In this document: piece after piece, positions 50,401 through 58,793 of the stretch | Numbering within the stretch: position 1 is the first letter of the stretch | How the letters are laid out: each line of letters begins with the position of its first letter | NCBI RefSeq assembly: GCF_016863555.1 | Contig: NZ_BOPC01000011.1 | Coordinates: 1 to 64,000, forward strand | Length of the DNA: 64,000 nt | Source: Micromonospora qiuiae | GTDB taxonomy: Bacteria; Actinomycetota; Actinomycetes; Mycobacteriales; Micromonosporaceae | Direction: 5' to 3' | Translations under genes and position numbers: made by a program | The notes under the pieces: generated by a model | Databases searched by the model: none | Told to the model about the DNA's origin: nothing | The model's input: the letters and a program-made list of their open reading frames with translations, nothing else

Positions 50401-50786
50401 GCCTTCTCCCACTCCTGCTTCGCCGCCTTACGCACCCGAGGCGGCGCGGGAGATGCGACGGCGGGCCGGCCGGCATCGGGCCGACCGGCATCGGGCAGCG
50501 CCGCGAGGATCAACGCCGTGGGGTGGGCACATTCGGCCTGTCCGCACGTGCACGAACCGTCCATCGCCGTGATACGGCCGTCGGCGTCCGTGGTCACCGC
50601 CGCGGTCACCGAGTTGTCGCGTCGGCCGGCGAGCCCGCATTCCCCTCGACCGGCGGCGCCATCCCACCGGACCTTCACCAGGTCTCCAGCTTCGAGGTGC
50701 TGCCGGGCACGGACGAAGGTCCCGGTCCCGACGATCTCGTACAGCGCCGCCTCGGCCTCGGTCAGGGCAAGCTTGGCCACATCCAT
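47481..50786 (-). CDS. SWI2/SNF2 family DNA translocase with SWIM zinc finger
   Basis: A 1101-residue ATPase. An N-terminal SWIM-type zinc motif ([10 protein letters not shown], about residues 78-90) is followed by a long substrate-binding region. The SNF2 core begins near 630: [14 protein letters not shown] (Walker A), ILDEAQF (DEAH-box equivalent), [15 protein letters not shown], then [20 protein letters not shown] and [27 protein letters not shown] (helicase C half, split here). This is the standalone bacterial HepA/SNF2 type, thought to remodel protein-DNA complexes. ATG 50786 has GAGAGG upstream. No nuclease or methylase is adjacent, so a defence role is not supported. Confidence 0.93.
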   Translation of the reverse strand: [1101 protein letters not shown]

Positions 50787-50949
50787 CCCTCTCGCCCGGT
50801 CCGGCTTCCGATGCGCAGCAAACAATAGTCACCTACCCGGAGTCGTCTGAAGCAGCAGAGCGTGTCGTGGACGTGGAGTGGTGGGGGCAGACGGCTGATC
50901 TGGGCCTTCGCCCTGGCATGGGAACCGGCTGCGGGGGTATGACCGAGAC

Positions 50950-52086
50950 ATGAGGGCGAGTTTCCGGCTCGGCCGGATCATGGGCGTACCGGTCGGGGTC
51001 AACTGGAGTGTCCTGGTCATCTTCGCGCTGATCTGGTGGGGGCTGTCGGCCAACCTGTTTCCCCGGTCGTACCCCGGCCGGTCGGGAGTCGCGTACCTTC
51101 TCGCGGGGTTGGCCGCGGCGGTGGTCTTCTTCCTGGGGTTGCTCGCCCACGAGGTGTCCCACGCGGTGGTGGCCAAGCGCAACGGGCTGGGCGTCGAGGA
51201 CATCACGCTTTGGCTCTTCGGTGGGGTCGCCCGGTTGCGCGGCGAGGCCCGGACCCCGGGTGCGGAACTGCGCATCGCCGGAATCGGTCCGCTGGTCAGC
51301 CTGATCATCGGTGTCTTCTTCGGGGCGATCGCGATGCTGCTCGGTCTCGCCGGGGTGCACGGGCTGCTGCTGGGCGCGATGGCCTGGCTCGCCGGCATCA
51401 ACCTGCTGCTGGCGATCTTCAACGTCCTGCCGGCGGCGCCGCTCGACGGCGGTCGGCTGCTGCGCGCGGCGGTGTGGAAGGCCACCGGGGACCGGACCCG
51501 GGCGTCGGTGGTGGCCGCCCGGGCCGGCTGGATATTCGGCGTGGTGCTGATCGGGTTCGGGCTGTGGCGGTTCCTCACCGGCGCCGGCGTCGGTGGGCTA
51601 TGGCTGGCGCTGATCGGTTGGTTCCTGATCGGTGCCGCCAGCCTGGAGGAACGACAGGCGCGAATGGGCAGCGCGCTGCGTGGGCTCCGGGTCGCCGAGG
51701 TGATGACGCCGCAGCCGCAGACCGCCTCGGGCGAAATGACGGTGGCCGACTTCGTCGACAACTACCTGTTCGCGTACCGGCACACGGCGCTGCCGCTCAC
51801 CGAGGACGGGCGGCCGGTCGGCCTGGTCACGCTCGACCGGGTACGCGGCGTCCCGAGCGATCAGCGGGCCAGCACCACGCTCGAGGCGGTGGCCTGCCGG
51901 GCCGACGACCTGGTGCTCGCCTCCCCCGACGAGCAGCTGATCGACCTGCTGCCCCGGCTCAGCGAGTGCGCCGACGGCCGGGCGCTGGTGGTCGCCGAGG
52001 GCCACCTGGTCGGCATCGTCTCGCCCAGCGACATCAGCCGCGCCGTCCAACGCAGCCACCTGCGCGACCAGGTGGCCGGGCGTTAG
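50950..52086 (+). CDS. Site-2 protease family membrane metalloprotease with CBS pair
   Basis: An intramembrane zinc protease of the M50 family, which cuts membrane-bound substrates such as anti-sigma factors. The 378-residue protein has about six membrane helices, the zinc motif HEVSH (His67, Glu68, His71) and the second metal motif PLDGGRLLRA (Asp166). Two CBS motifs follow (about residues 245-375: VMTPQPQTASGEMTVADF, VVAEGHLVGIVSPSDISRA), a domain pair that often senses adenine nucleotides. The start at ATG 50950 gives the usual N-terminus. Divergent from the SNF2 gene. Confidence 0.93.
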   Translation: MRASFRLGRIMGVPVGVNWSVLVIFALIWWGLSANLFPRSYPGRSGVAYLLAGLAAAVVFFLGLLAHEVSHAVVAKRNGLGVEDITLWLFGGVARLRGEARTPGAELRIAGIGPLVSLIIGVFFGAIAMLLGLAGVHGLLLGAMAWLAGINLLLAIFNVLPAAPLDGGRLLRAAVWKATGDRTRASVVAARAGWIFGVVLIGFGLWRFLTGAGVGGLWLALIGWFLIGAASLEERQARMGSALRGLRVAEVMTPQPQTASGEMTVADFVDNYLFAYRHTALPLTEDGRPVGLVTLDRVRGVPSDQRASTTLEAVACRADDLVLASPDEQLIDLLPRLSECADGRALVVAEGHLVGIVSPSDISRAVQRSHLRDQVAGR

Positions 52087-52091
52087 CCGGC

Positions 52092-53297
52092 TCAACGAGC
52101 CTGGGCCGGCGCCTCCGGCAGGGTGATCGCCGTGGCCGCCTTCCGAATCGGCTCGGTCACTCGCCGGATCAGGCGTTCCCGTCCCGGCAGATGCGGCATC
52201 ATCCGCAGCATCAGCGTCTGGAACCGGATCTGCGCCGCCGAGCCCAACACCATGCCCTTCAGGTTGCGCTCGGCCAGTTGCTGGTTCAACGAAACGAACG
52301 GGCGCATCCGCCGCTCGTAGGCGGCGAGCCCGGTCACCGGGTCGCCCTGCGCCTCGGTCAGCGTGGCGGCCAGCACGTACGCGCCGACCAGGCCCACGCT
52401 GGTGCCCTGCCCGGACGCGGGTGACGGCGCGTACGCCGCGTCGCCGACCAGCCCGATCCGCCCGATCGACCAGCGGTCCATCCGCACCTGACTCATCGAG
52501 TCGAGGTAGAAGTCCGGAGCCTCGGGCATCGCGTCGAGCAGTCGCGGCACCTGCCATCCGAGCCCGCTGAACGTCTCCGCCAGCAGCGCCTGCTGCCCGG
52601 CCACATCCCGGTGGTCGGGCTCGTCCGTCGGCGAGGGGAAGAGGAAGAGGGCCCGGGACTGGGCTGCGCCGGCCGTACGGTAGACGCCGACGCTGCGACC
52701 CGGGGCCGGATGCATCAGCTCGACGCCCTCCTCACCCAGTTCCGCCGGCACGGAGAAGATCGCGATGTGGTGACCGAGTGGCCGTAGGTGGGCGGACTCG
52801 GGCCCGAAGGCCAGCCGACGGACGGTCGAGTGCAGCCCGTCCGCGCCGACCACCAGGTCGAACGTCCGGCGCTTGCCACGCTCGAACGCCACCTCGACCC
52901 GGTCACCGGTCGGGGTCAGCGTCGCGATCGAGTCGCCGAAGACGTACTCCACGTCGTCGGTGGCGCCGGCGAGGATCCGGGCCAGGTCGCCACGCATGAT
53001 CTCCACGTCGTCGCCCTCCCGGCCGCCGAAGAGCTGGGCGTCCATGGTGGCGAGTTGGCGGCCCTCGACGTCCACGAATCGCGCCAGCCGCATGCCGGTG
53101 TCGCGCCGCCGCACCTGCTCGCGCAGGCCCATCCGGTCGATCACTTCGAGAGCGGCGCCGCGGATGTCCACCTTGTAGCCGCCGTCGCGCAGCTCGCGTG
53201 CGCGCTCGACGACGGTCGGACGAAATCCCTGTCGGCGCAGCCACCAGGCCAGTGCGGATCCGGCGACGCCGGCACCGGAGATCAGAATGTTCGCCAT
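52092..53297 (-). CDS. FAD-dependent monooxygenase
   Basis: A 401-residue flavoprotein hydroxylase of the PHBH/TetX-like class. It has the dinucleotide-binding start ILISGAGVAGSALAWWLRRQ, the DG motif in VVGADGLHSTVR, and the FAD ribityl-binding GLVGDAAYAPSPASGQG. Such enzymes hydroxylate aromatic compounds or inactivate antibiotics using NAD(P)H and oxygen; the substrate is unknown. ATG 53297 was chosen; the frame is open 12 codons more but this overlaps the operator. It is divergent from a TetR regulator with a shared palindrome, so it is probably repressed by it and induced by its substrate. The stop is 6 bp from that of the protease gene. Confidence 0.93.
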   Translation of the reverse strand: MANILISGAGVAGSALAWWLRRQGFRPTVVERARELRDGGYKVDIRGAALEVIDRMGLREQVRRRDTGMRLARFVDVEGRQLATMDAQLFGGREGDDVEIMRGDLARILAGATDDVEYVFGDSIATLTPTGDRVEVAFERGKRRTFDLVVGADGLHSTVRRLAFGPESAHLRPLGHHIAIFSVPAELGEEGVELMHPAPGRSVGVYRTAGAAQSRALFLFPSPTDEPDHRDVAGQQALLAETFSGLGWQVPRLLDAMPEAPDFYLDSMSQVRMDRWSIGRIGLVGDAAYAPSPASGQGTSVGLVGAYVLAATLTEAQGDPVTGLAAYERRMRPFVSLNQQLAERNLKGMVLGSAAQIRFQTLMLRMMPHLPGRERLIRRVTEPIRKAATAITLPEAPAQAR

Positions 53298-53308
53298 GCC
53301 GGTAGCGT

Positions 53309-53329
53309 ACAAACGTTTTAGACGTTTGT
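53309..53329. promoter_or_regulatory. TetR operator between monooxygenase and regulator
   Basis: ACAAACGT (53309-53316), 5-nt centre, ACGTTTGT (53322-53329): a perfect 8-bp palindrome in A+T-rich DNA. It sits 12 bp upstream of the monooxygenase start, inside a possible TTGCAC/TGTACG promoter on the minus strand, and 39 bp upstream of the TetR gene. The placement is classical for mutual repression. Confidence 0.8.
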
Positions 53330-53368
53330 GCAAGACATCTGTTCAAAGGCTCGGATAGACTGCCGGGC

Positions 53369-53947
53369 ATGGGGAATCGGGAAGACCTGCTCTCGGGCGC
53401 GAAGCGGTGCCTGCTGGAGAAGGGATATACAGCTACCACCGCCCGGGACATCGCCGCCGCCTCCGGCACCAGCCTGGCGGCCATCGGCTACCACTTCCGC
53501 ACCACCAGAGCCCTGCTCAACGAGGCGCTGGTCGAGTCGATGGCGGAGTGGGGCGATGAGCTGCAACAGGCGCTGGCGGCGGACAACGCGCCGACTCACC
53601 CGCCGGAGCAGCGGTTCGAGGCGGCCTGGGCGCGGGTCATCGACTCGTTCGCCCGGCTACGGCCGCTCTGGGCCATCCAGTTCGAGCTGCTCGCCCAGAT
53701 GGACCGGACCCCGGAGTTGCGCTCGGCCTTCGCCGCCGCCAATCACCAGGCCCGCCTCGGGCTGGTCGAGATATTCCACCGCCTCGATCCCACCGCGAAC
53801 GAGGCGGACGCGCTGAAGCTGGGTGCCGTCCATCAGGCGCTGCTCGGCGGTCTGGCGGCCCAGTGGCTGATTGACCCGGACAGCGTGCCGTCCGCCCAGG
53901 ATCTGATTCGGGCGCTGCGCACGATCGTCAGGGAACTCACCGCCTGA
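53369..53947 (+). CDS. TetR-family transcriptional regulator
   Basis: A 192-residue repressor with the N-terminal TetR helix-turn-helix (CLLEKGYTATTARDIAAASG, then AAIGYHFRTTRALLNEAL) at residues 12-55 and an all-helical ligand-binding rest. It probably represses the divergent monooxygenase and itself through the palindrome at 53309-53329. The ligand is likely the oxygenase's substrate. Confidence 0.93.
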   Translation: MGNREDLLSGAKRCLLEKGYTATTARDIAAASGTSLAAIGYHFRTTRALLNEALVESMAEWGDELQQALAADNAPTHPPEQRFEAAWARVIDSFARLRPLWAIQFELLAQMDRTPELRSAFAAANHQARLGLVEIFHRLDPTANEADALKLGAVHQALLGGLAAQWLIDPDSVPSAQDLIRALRTIVRELTA

Positions 53948-53971
53948 CCGGCGGCTGCGGAAGCAGACCGG

Positions 53972-55207
53972 TCAGTTGGGGAAGAGGTGGTTCAGCTCCT
54001 CGGTACGGAACTTGCCGGTGGGGTCGAGGCGGTGCAGGAGGGTGGCGAAGTCGGGCCAGTGCGGGTAGGTGGCAGCGATCGCCTCCGGGGTGAGCGTGAA
54101 GACCTTGCCCCAGTGGGGACGGGGGGCGAAGGGGGCGAGGGCCCGCTCGACCTCGGCCACCACCGGCAGCACCGCCGCCGCGTCGGCGATCCAGGTGAAG
54201 TGGACGGCGAGGGTGTCGCGGCCCTGGTTCGGGCTGAGCCACAGCTCGTCGGCGGCGACGGTGCGCAACTCGCTGGTCTGCGACACCGGGGCGATCAGGT
54301 GCGCGATCTCGTCCAGCGCGGCGAGCGCGTCGGCGGCCACGGCTCGGGGCAGGTGGTACTCGGACTGCAACTCCTCGCCGCTGCTCGGGGTGAAGCCGAG
54401 CCGGAAGTGCGGCAGCCGCTCGTGCCAGGGGCCGGCGACGCCGAGCTGCTCGGTGCAGTTGACCGCCGGCATTCCGGGCACCGGATGCCAGGGCCGGTCG
54501 GCCGCCGTCGTGCCGAGCCAGCCCGCCGGGGGCGGGCTCTGATCCGCCAGCTGCTTGCACCAGACCTGGGTGCCGCGGGTGGAGCGCCAGTCGGTGAAGA
54601 CACTGACGCTGTACGCGGAGCCGAGCGCCTCGTCGAGCGCGGCGCGAGGCAGGTCGAGGTGAACGTACTGGCGGATGTCGAAGGTGGGCACCACGTCCAG
54701 GGTGAGCCGGGTGACGATGCCCAGCGCGCCGAGAGAGACGACCATGCCGGAAAAGTCGGGGTCGTCGCGGTCCACGGTGAGCAGTTCGCCCGCGGCGGTC
54801 ACCAGTTCCATGCCGGCGACCGCGGTGGCCAGGTTGCCGATGGTCTCGCCGGAGCCGTGGGTGCCGGTGGCCACCGCGCCGGCCAGCGAGATGTGCGGCA
54901 GCGAGGCCAGGTTGGCCACGGCGTACCCCCGCTCGTGCAGCCAGGTCGCGAGATCTCCGTACCGCATCGCGGCCGGCACATCGACCAGCCGGCGCTGCTC
55001 GTCCAAACGCACGGTGGCCGGCAGTCCGGCCAGGGTGACCAGGTCCCCGGTGGTGTCGCCGAGCCGGTTGAACGAGTGCCCGCTGCCCACCGCCCGGACC
55101 CGGTCGCTGCCGGCGACCAGCTCGCGCAGATCGTCGATGGACGACGGCCGGTGGTACGCCCGGGCGGCGTAGCGGACGTTGCCCGCCCAGTTGCGGTGCG
55201 TCGACAC
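53972..55207 (-). CDS. Alditol oxidase / FAD-binding sugar-alcohol oxidase
   Basis: A 411-residue oxidase of the VAO/D-arabinono-lactone oxidase family. It has the N-terminal FAD motif VRAVGSGHSFNRLGD, in which His44 matches the histidine that covalently holds FAD in Streptomyces AldO. It also has SLPHISLAGAVATGTHGSG and a C-terminal HWGKVFTLTPE. AldO-type enzymes oxidise xylitol, sorbitol or glycerol at C1, making hydrogen peroxide; the close length (about 418) supports that identity. There is no signal peptide. The start is GTG 55207 with a purine-rich ribosome site. Confidence 0.92.
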   Translation of the reverse strand: MSTHRNWAGNVRYAARAYHRPSSIDDLRELVAGSDRVRAVGSGHSFNRLGDTTGDLVTLAGLPATVRLDEQRRLVDVPAAMRYGDLATWLHERGYAVANLASLPHISLAGAVATGTHGSGETIGNLATAVAGMELVTAAGELLTVDRDDPDFSGMVVSLGALGIVTRLTLDVVPTFDIRQYVHLDLPRAALDEALGSAYSVSVFTDWRSTRGTQVWCKQLADQSPPPAGWLGTTAADRPWHPVPGMPAVNCTEQLGVAGPWHERLPHFRLGFTPSSGEELQSEYHLPRAVAADALAALDEIAHLIAPVSQTSELRTVAADELWLSPNQGRDTLAVHFTWIADAAAVLPVVAEVERALAPFAPRPHWGKVFTLTPEAIAATYPHWPDFATLLHRLDPTGKFRTEELNHLFPN

Positions 55208-55266
55208 TGCGATCCCCCTCTCCGCGCCGACGGTTACCGTCGGCTTTGTCGGGGAACCCTACGCCG

Positions 55267-55539
55267 ATGAGCAGCTACCGTGATCCCGCCCCTCGCGGCG
55301 ACGTCTACCCGTCCGAAGAGGAGATCGATCCGACCGGCATCGGCGTGGAGCCGGCCAGCGGCCCGGCCGGAGCGTACGCCGGTCTGCCGGGCGGTGCGGG
55401 CGCCAGCCAGCCCGGCCCGCAGCCGAACCCCGCGCCTGGACCGGCACCCGCACCCCCGCCCACTCCCGGCCCGCCGCCCCGGGTCGGCACAGGTGCCCGC
55501 TCGATCGTGAGCCGGCACATGGACGCCCCGGCCCACTGA
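55267..55539 (+). CDS. Small proline-rich protein, doubtful
   Basis: A 90-residue frame starting MSSYRDPAPRGDVYPSEEEI with a Pro/Gly/Ala-rich second half and a polar end (SIVSRHMDAPAH). The first half reads like a real protein while the rest is low-complexity. It is divergent from the alditol oxidase (59-bp gap). No clear ribosome site was found; a start at 55246 is possible. A 22-bp tandem duplication (about 55577-55619) follows in the gap before the next gene. Confidence 0.45.
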   Translation: MSSYRDPAPRGDVYPSEEEIDPTGIGVEPASGPAGAYAGLPGGAGASQPGPQPNPAPGPAPAPPPTPGPPPRVGTGARSIVSRHMDAPAH

Positions 55540-55627
55540 CACGGTGACCTGGGCGGGCTCGCTCGACCGAGACACCGAACCCGCGGCCGGGGGCGGCGAA
55601 CCCGCGGCCGGGGCGGCGAGCGACTCC

Positions 55628-56557
55628 TCAGAGCTGCCGCATCACCTCGCCGGCGACCAGGTCCAGGTGGTCCAGGTCGCTCAGGTCGAGCACCTGAAGG
55701 TAGATGCGCTGGCTGCCGACTTCCGCGTACCGGCCGATCTTGTCGACGACCTCGGCGGGCGTGCCCGCCAGCCCGTTCTCGCGCAGCTCGTCGGGCTCCC
55801 GGCCGATCGCCGCGGCCCGCCGGGCCACCTCGGCGTCGTCCCGCCCGCAGCAGAGCACCAGCGCGTTGGACCAGGTCAGCTCGGCCGGGTCCCGATCGAT
55901 CGCCTGGCACGCTGCGCGCACTCGGCCGAACTGGGCGACCGTGTCGTCCACCGAGACGAACGGCAGGTTGAATTCGTCGGCGTACCGGGCGGCCAGCGCC
56001 GGCGTACGCTTCGCGCCCATCCCGCCGATCAGGATCGGCGGGTGCGGCCGCTGCACCGGCTTGGGCAGCGCGGGCGAGTCGCTGACCTGGTAGTGGCGGC
56101 CGGCGAAGTCGAACGTGTCGCCCGCCGGGGTCCGCCACAGACCGGTGATCACCGCCAGCTGCTCGGTCAGCCGGTCGAACCGCTCCCCCAGCCCAGGGAA
56201 CGGGATCCCGTACGCGCGGTGCTCGGCGTCGTACCAGCCGGCGCCGATGCCCAGCTCGACCCGGCCACCGCTCATCTGATCGACCTGGGCGACGCTGATG
56301 GCCAGCGGGCCGGGCAGCCGGAACGTCGCGGCGGTCATCAGCGTGCCGAGCCGGATGGACCGGGTGTCGCGGGCCAGCCCGGCCAGGGTGGTCCAGGCGT
56401 CGGTGGGGCCGGGATCACCGCTGACCGAACCCATCTTCAGGTAGTGGTCGGAGCGAAAGAAGGCGCCGAAGCCGGTTTCCTCGGCGCGGCGGGCCACGGC
56501 GAGGAGATCGTCGTAGCTGGCACCCTGCTGAGGTTCAGTGAAGATCCGCAGTTCCAT
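55628..56557 (-). CDS. F420-dependent luciferase-like (LLM) oxidoreductase
   Basis: A 309-residue protein of the luciferase-like monooxygenase fold. It has the family features RIFTEPQQGASYDDLL, DAWTTLAGLARDTRSIRLGT and VELGIGAGWYDAEHRAYGIP, and HPPILIGGMGAKRTPALAA. Many actinomycete members use coenzyme F420 to oxidise or reduce small molecules. The substrate is unknown. ATG 56557 or 56569 is the start. It stands between the proline-rich frame and repeat copy 5. Confidence 0.9.
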   Translation of the reverse strand: MELRIFTEPQQGASYDDLLAVARRAEETGFGAFFRSDHYLKMGSVSGDPGPTDAWTTLAGLARDTRSIRLGTLMTAATFRLPGPLAISVAQVDQMSGGRVELGIGAGWYDAEHRAYGIPFPGLGERFDRLTEQLAVITGLWRTPAGDTFDFAGRHYQVSDSPALPKPVQRPHPPILIGGMGAKRTPALAARYADEFNLPFVSVDDTVAQFGRVRAACQAIDRDPAELTWSNALVLCCGRDDAEVARRAAAIGREPDELRENGLAGTPAEVVDKIGRYAEVGSQRIYLQVLDLSDLDHLDLVAGEVMRQL

Positions 56558-56749
56558 GGGGTCGAGCATAGGAAGCCGGTGGCTTTGTCGCCCGGATCCA
56601 GGGTGGCGCGGTGTCGGAAATCGCCGTCACCGTGGTCGGCCTGGGATCGCGTACGGCAGCGTGGCCGGCATCCCGCCACCGTGCCGTACGGCCCCTCCCG
56701 CTACCCGATCGGGAGGGGCCGCCCCCGTTGCGACGCGCCCCGTCGTGGT

Positions 56750-56806
56750 GTTAACAAGGGGCCCCTGCTCTACACCAGGCGTTAATAGGGGGCCCTTCCT
56801 TTCAAG
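56750..56806 (+). repeat. REP-like double-palindrome repeat, copy 5
   Basis: GTTAAcAAGGGGCCCctgct, ctacaccaggc linker, then GTTAAtAgGGGGCCCTTCCT. It lies at the 3' end of the ABC permease gene; that gene's TGA (56802-56804) abuts or lies just inside the repeat edge. Confidence 0.9.
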
Positions 56807-57494
56807 GGGTTGCGCGGCGGATGATGAGCCAGCTGGCGACAGCGAGCGGCAGCGTGAGCAGCGCCGGCCAGCCCACCAGCAGGGCACCTCCGGACTGGTC
56901 GGCGAACCAGTCGCCGATCGCCGCCCACCAACGCTGCCAGGTCGCCAGGACGGCCGCCCCACCGAACAGGACCAGTGCCACGGTGCCCAAGGTGAGCATG
57001 CCGTTGACGCCCCACCGCTTGAACACCAGCGCGATCGCGAAACCGATGAAGCCGAGCAGCAGGAACGGGATCGCGAAGGCGAGGTACCGCAGCACCGGAT
57101 TCTCCACCAGGAAGAACGGCAGGCCGAAGAAGCGCAGGCCGACACCCCAGCCACCGGTCGCCTCCTCGAGGACGGAGAGCAGGTAAAGCACCCCCGCGTA
57201 GCCGATCGCCTGCGCTCCGAAGTGGATCACGCTGCCGAGATAGAAGCTGCGACGGGACATGCCCAGCCCAATCGCGAACGGAAAGTCCTGGGTGATCACG
57301 TTGATGCAGGCGATGAACATCACGATGTAGATGCTGGCCAGGCCGCCGGTGGTGGGTTCGAGATCGGCATCTCTGATCGTGGCGAAGATCGCCAGGTTGA
57401 TCAGAAAGCTGGAGGCGAGGATTCCCCAGGACCAGCCGACCACGCTGGGCCAGGCGACGGACTGCAGTCGGGCGACGGTCAGGGCGCGGTTCAT
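56802..57494 (-). CDS. ABC transporter permease
   Basis: A 230-residue membrane protein with about six hydrophobic segments (SVVGWSWGILASSFLINLAI, IYIVMFIACINVITQDFPFA, AFAIPFLLLGFIGFAIALVF and others). It belongs to an ABC-2-type exporter in operon with an ATPase and a GntR/YtrA regulator. The ATG at 57494 has AAGGAGG about 8 nt upstream and overlaps the ATPase stop (57491). The substrate is unknown; YtrA-linked systems often respond to cell-wall antibiotics. A long open frame extends upstream but is the ATPase shadow. Confidence 0.88.
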   Translation of the reverse strand: MNRALTVARLQSVAWPSVVGWSWGILASSFLINLAIFATIRDADLEPTTGGLASIYIVMFIACINVITQDFPFAIGLGMSRRSFYLGSVIHFGAQAIGYAGVLYLLSVLEEATGGWGVGLRFFGLPFFLVENPVLRYLAFAIPFLLLGFIGFAIALVFKRWGVNGMLTLGTVALVLFGGAAVLATWQRWWAAIGDWFADQSGGALLVGWPALLTLPLAVASWLIIRRATP

Positions 57495-58414
57495 CGGAGA
57501 ACCTCCTTGCGGGTGACACCGGGGGTGGACGGCGCGGAGCCGTTGGTGGCGGTGGTCAGGCGCACGACGATGTCCTGGAGGGAGGAGGCCTCCAAATCGA
57601 GGCCCAGGGCCCGGGCGCGGTCGTGGTCGGCCGGACCGAAGTCGCCGCGTACGGTGGCGCGGGCCGTCCCGCCGAGCAGCGCCCGGTGCAGTTCGGCGCC
57701 GGTCCGGGCGAACTCGTCCACCGCCGCGACCGGGCCGGCAACGGTGAGCACCTGACCGCGCAGCGCCTCCGCTTCCACGTCCAGCAGCAGCCGCCCCTTG
57801 TCGATCAGCAGGACGTGCTCGATCAGGTCGCTGACCTCGTCGATGAGGTGGGTGGAGAGCACAATGGTGCGGGGGTGCTCGGTGAAGTCGGCCAGCAGAC
57901 GGTCGTAGAAGATCTGCCGGGCGACGGCGTCCAGACCGAGGTACGGCTCGTCGAAGAAGGTCAGTGGGGCCCGCGAGGCCAGTCCGACGATGATGCCGAG
58001 CGCGGAGAGCATTCCCCGGGAGAGTTTGCGGACGTTGCGTCGCGGCGGCAGCCGGAAGTCGTCGACCAACTGCTGGGCCAGTTCCTCGTTCCAACGGGGA
58101 TGGACCAGGCTGGCCGCGCGCAGCACATGGTGCACCCGCAGGTTCGACGGGTAGGTCTGGCTCTCCTTGATGAAGGAGATCCGGGAGAGCACCGACTCGT
58201 TCTCGTACGGGTGCTGGCCGAAGACCGCGACCTCGCCGGAGGTGGCGAATTGCTGTGCGGTGAGGATCTGCATCAGGGTGGTCTTGCCGGCGCCGTTGCG
58301 TCCCAGCAGGCCGTAGATCCGGTTCTCGCCGAGCGAGAAGCTGACCCCGTCGAGTGCGGTGACATCTCCGTACCGCTTGGTGAGGTCGGCGACGGTGACG
58401 ACGACCGGGCTCAT
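57491..58414 (-). CDS. ABC transporter ATP-binding protein
   Basis: A 307-residue ATPase with Walker A GRNGAGKTTLM (about residues 37-47), the signature segment LSRGMLSALG (a variant of LSGGQ) and Walker B LTFFDEPYLGLD. A C-terminal extension (about 215-307) follows. It powers the permease encoded next. It overlaps both neighbours by 4 bp (regulator stop and permease start), so the three are one operon. Confidence 0.95.
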   Translation of the reverse strand: MSPVVVTVADLTKRYGDVTALDGVSFSLGENRIYGLLGRNGAGKTTLMQILTAQQFATSGEVAVFGQHPYENESVLSRISFIKESQTYPSNLRVHHVLRAASLVHPRWNEELAQQLVDDFRLPPRRNVRKLSRGMLSALGIIVGLASRAPLTFFDEPYLGLDAVARQIFYDRLLADFTEHPRTIVLSTHLIDEVSDLIEHVLLIDKGRLLLDVEAEALRGQVLTVAGPVAAVDEFARTGAELHRALLGGTARATVRGDFGPADHDRARALGLDLEASSLQDIVVRLTTATNGSAPSTPGVTRKEVLR

Positions 58415-58773
58415 CGGGTCTCCTCCCAGGTGTCGATCATGTGCTTGAGTTCGGCCGGGTCGATGCCGAGCTTGCGCGCCTCGGCCAGCAGGGGCTGGAC
58501 GTACTGCCGGGCGAACTCGTCACGGCGCCGGCCGCGCAGCTTGGCGCGGGCGCCAGCGGAGACGAACATCCCGATGCCTCGTTTCTTGTAGAGCGTTCCG
58601 TCGTCGACCAGCTTGTTGACGCCCTTGGCGGCCGTCGCGGGATTGATCCGGTGGAAGGCCGCCAACTCGTTCGTCGACGGCACCTGCCCCTCCTCGGCCA
58701 GCGTCCCGTCCAGGATCGAGTTCTCCAGCAGCTCCGCGATCTGCAGGAAGATCGGCCGCCCATCCTCCATCAC
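58411..58773 (-). CDS. GntR-family regulator, YtrA subfamily
   Basis: A 120-residue regulator with a GntR winged helix (PIFLQIAELLENSILDGTLA ... VPSTNELAAFHRINPATAAK) and the short C-terminal dimer helix of the YtrA group, with no ligand domain. YtrA-type proteins repress the ABC transporter operon in which they lie. The start is GTG 58773 or ATG 58770. It is the first gene of the operon; a palindrome lies upstream at 58794-58833. Confidence 0.93.
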   Translation of the reverse strand: MMEDGRPIFLQIAELLENSILDGTLAEEGQVPSTNELAAFHRINPATAAKGVNKLVDDGTLYKKRGIGMFVSAGARAKLRGRRRDEFARQYVQPLLAEARKLGIDPAELKHMIDTWEETR

Positions 58774-58793
58774 GGCTGCTCGCCTACCTGGCT

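Noticed and set aside
47481..50786. SNF2 helicase as part of a phage-defence island such as DISARM
   Set aside because: No methylase, nuclease or other defence gene is nearby; the domain layout fits a standalone SWIM/SNF2 protein.
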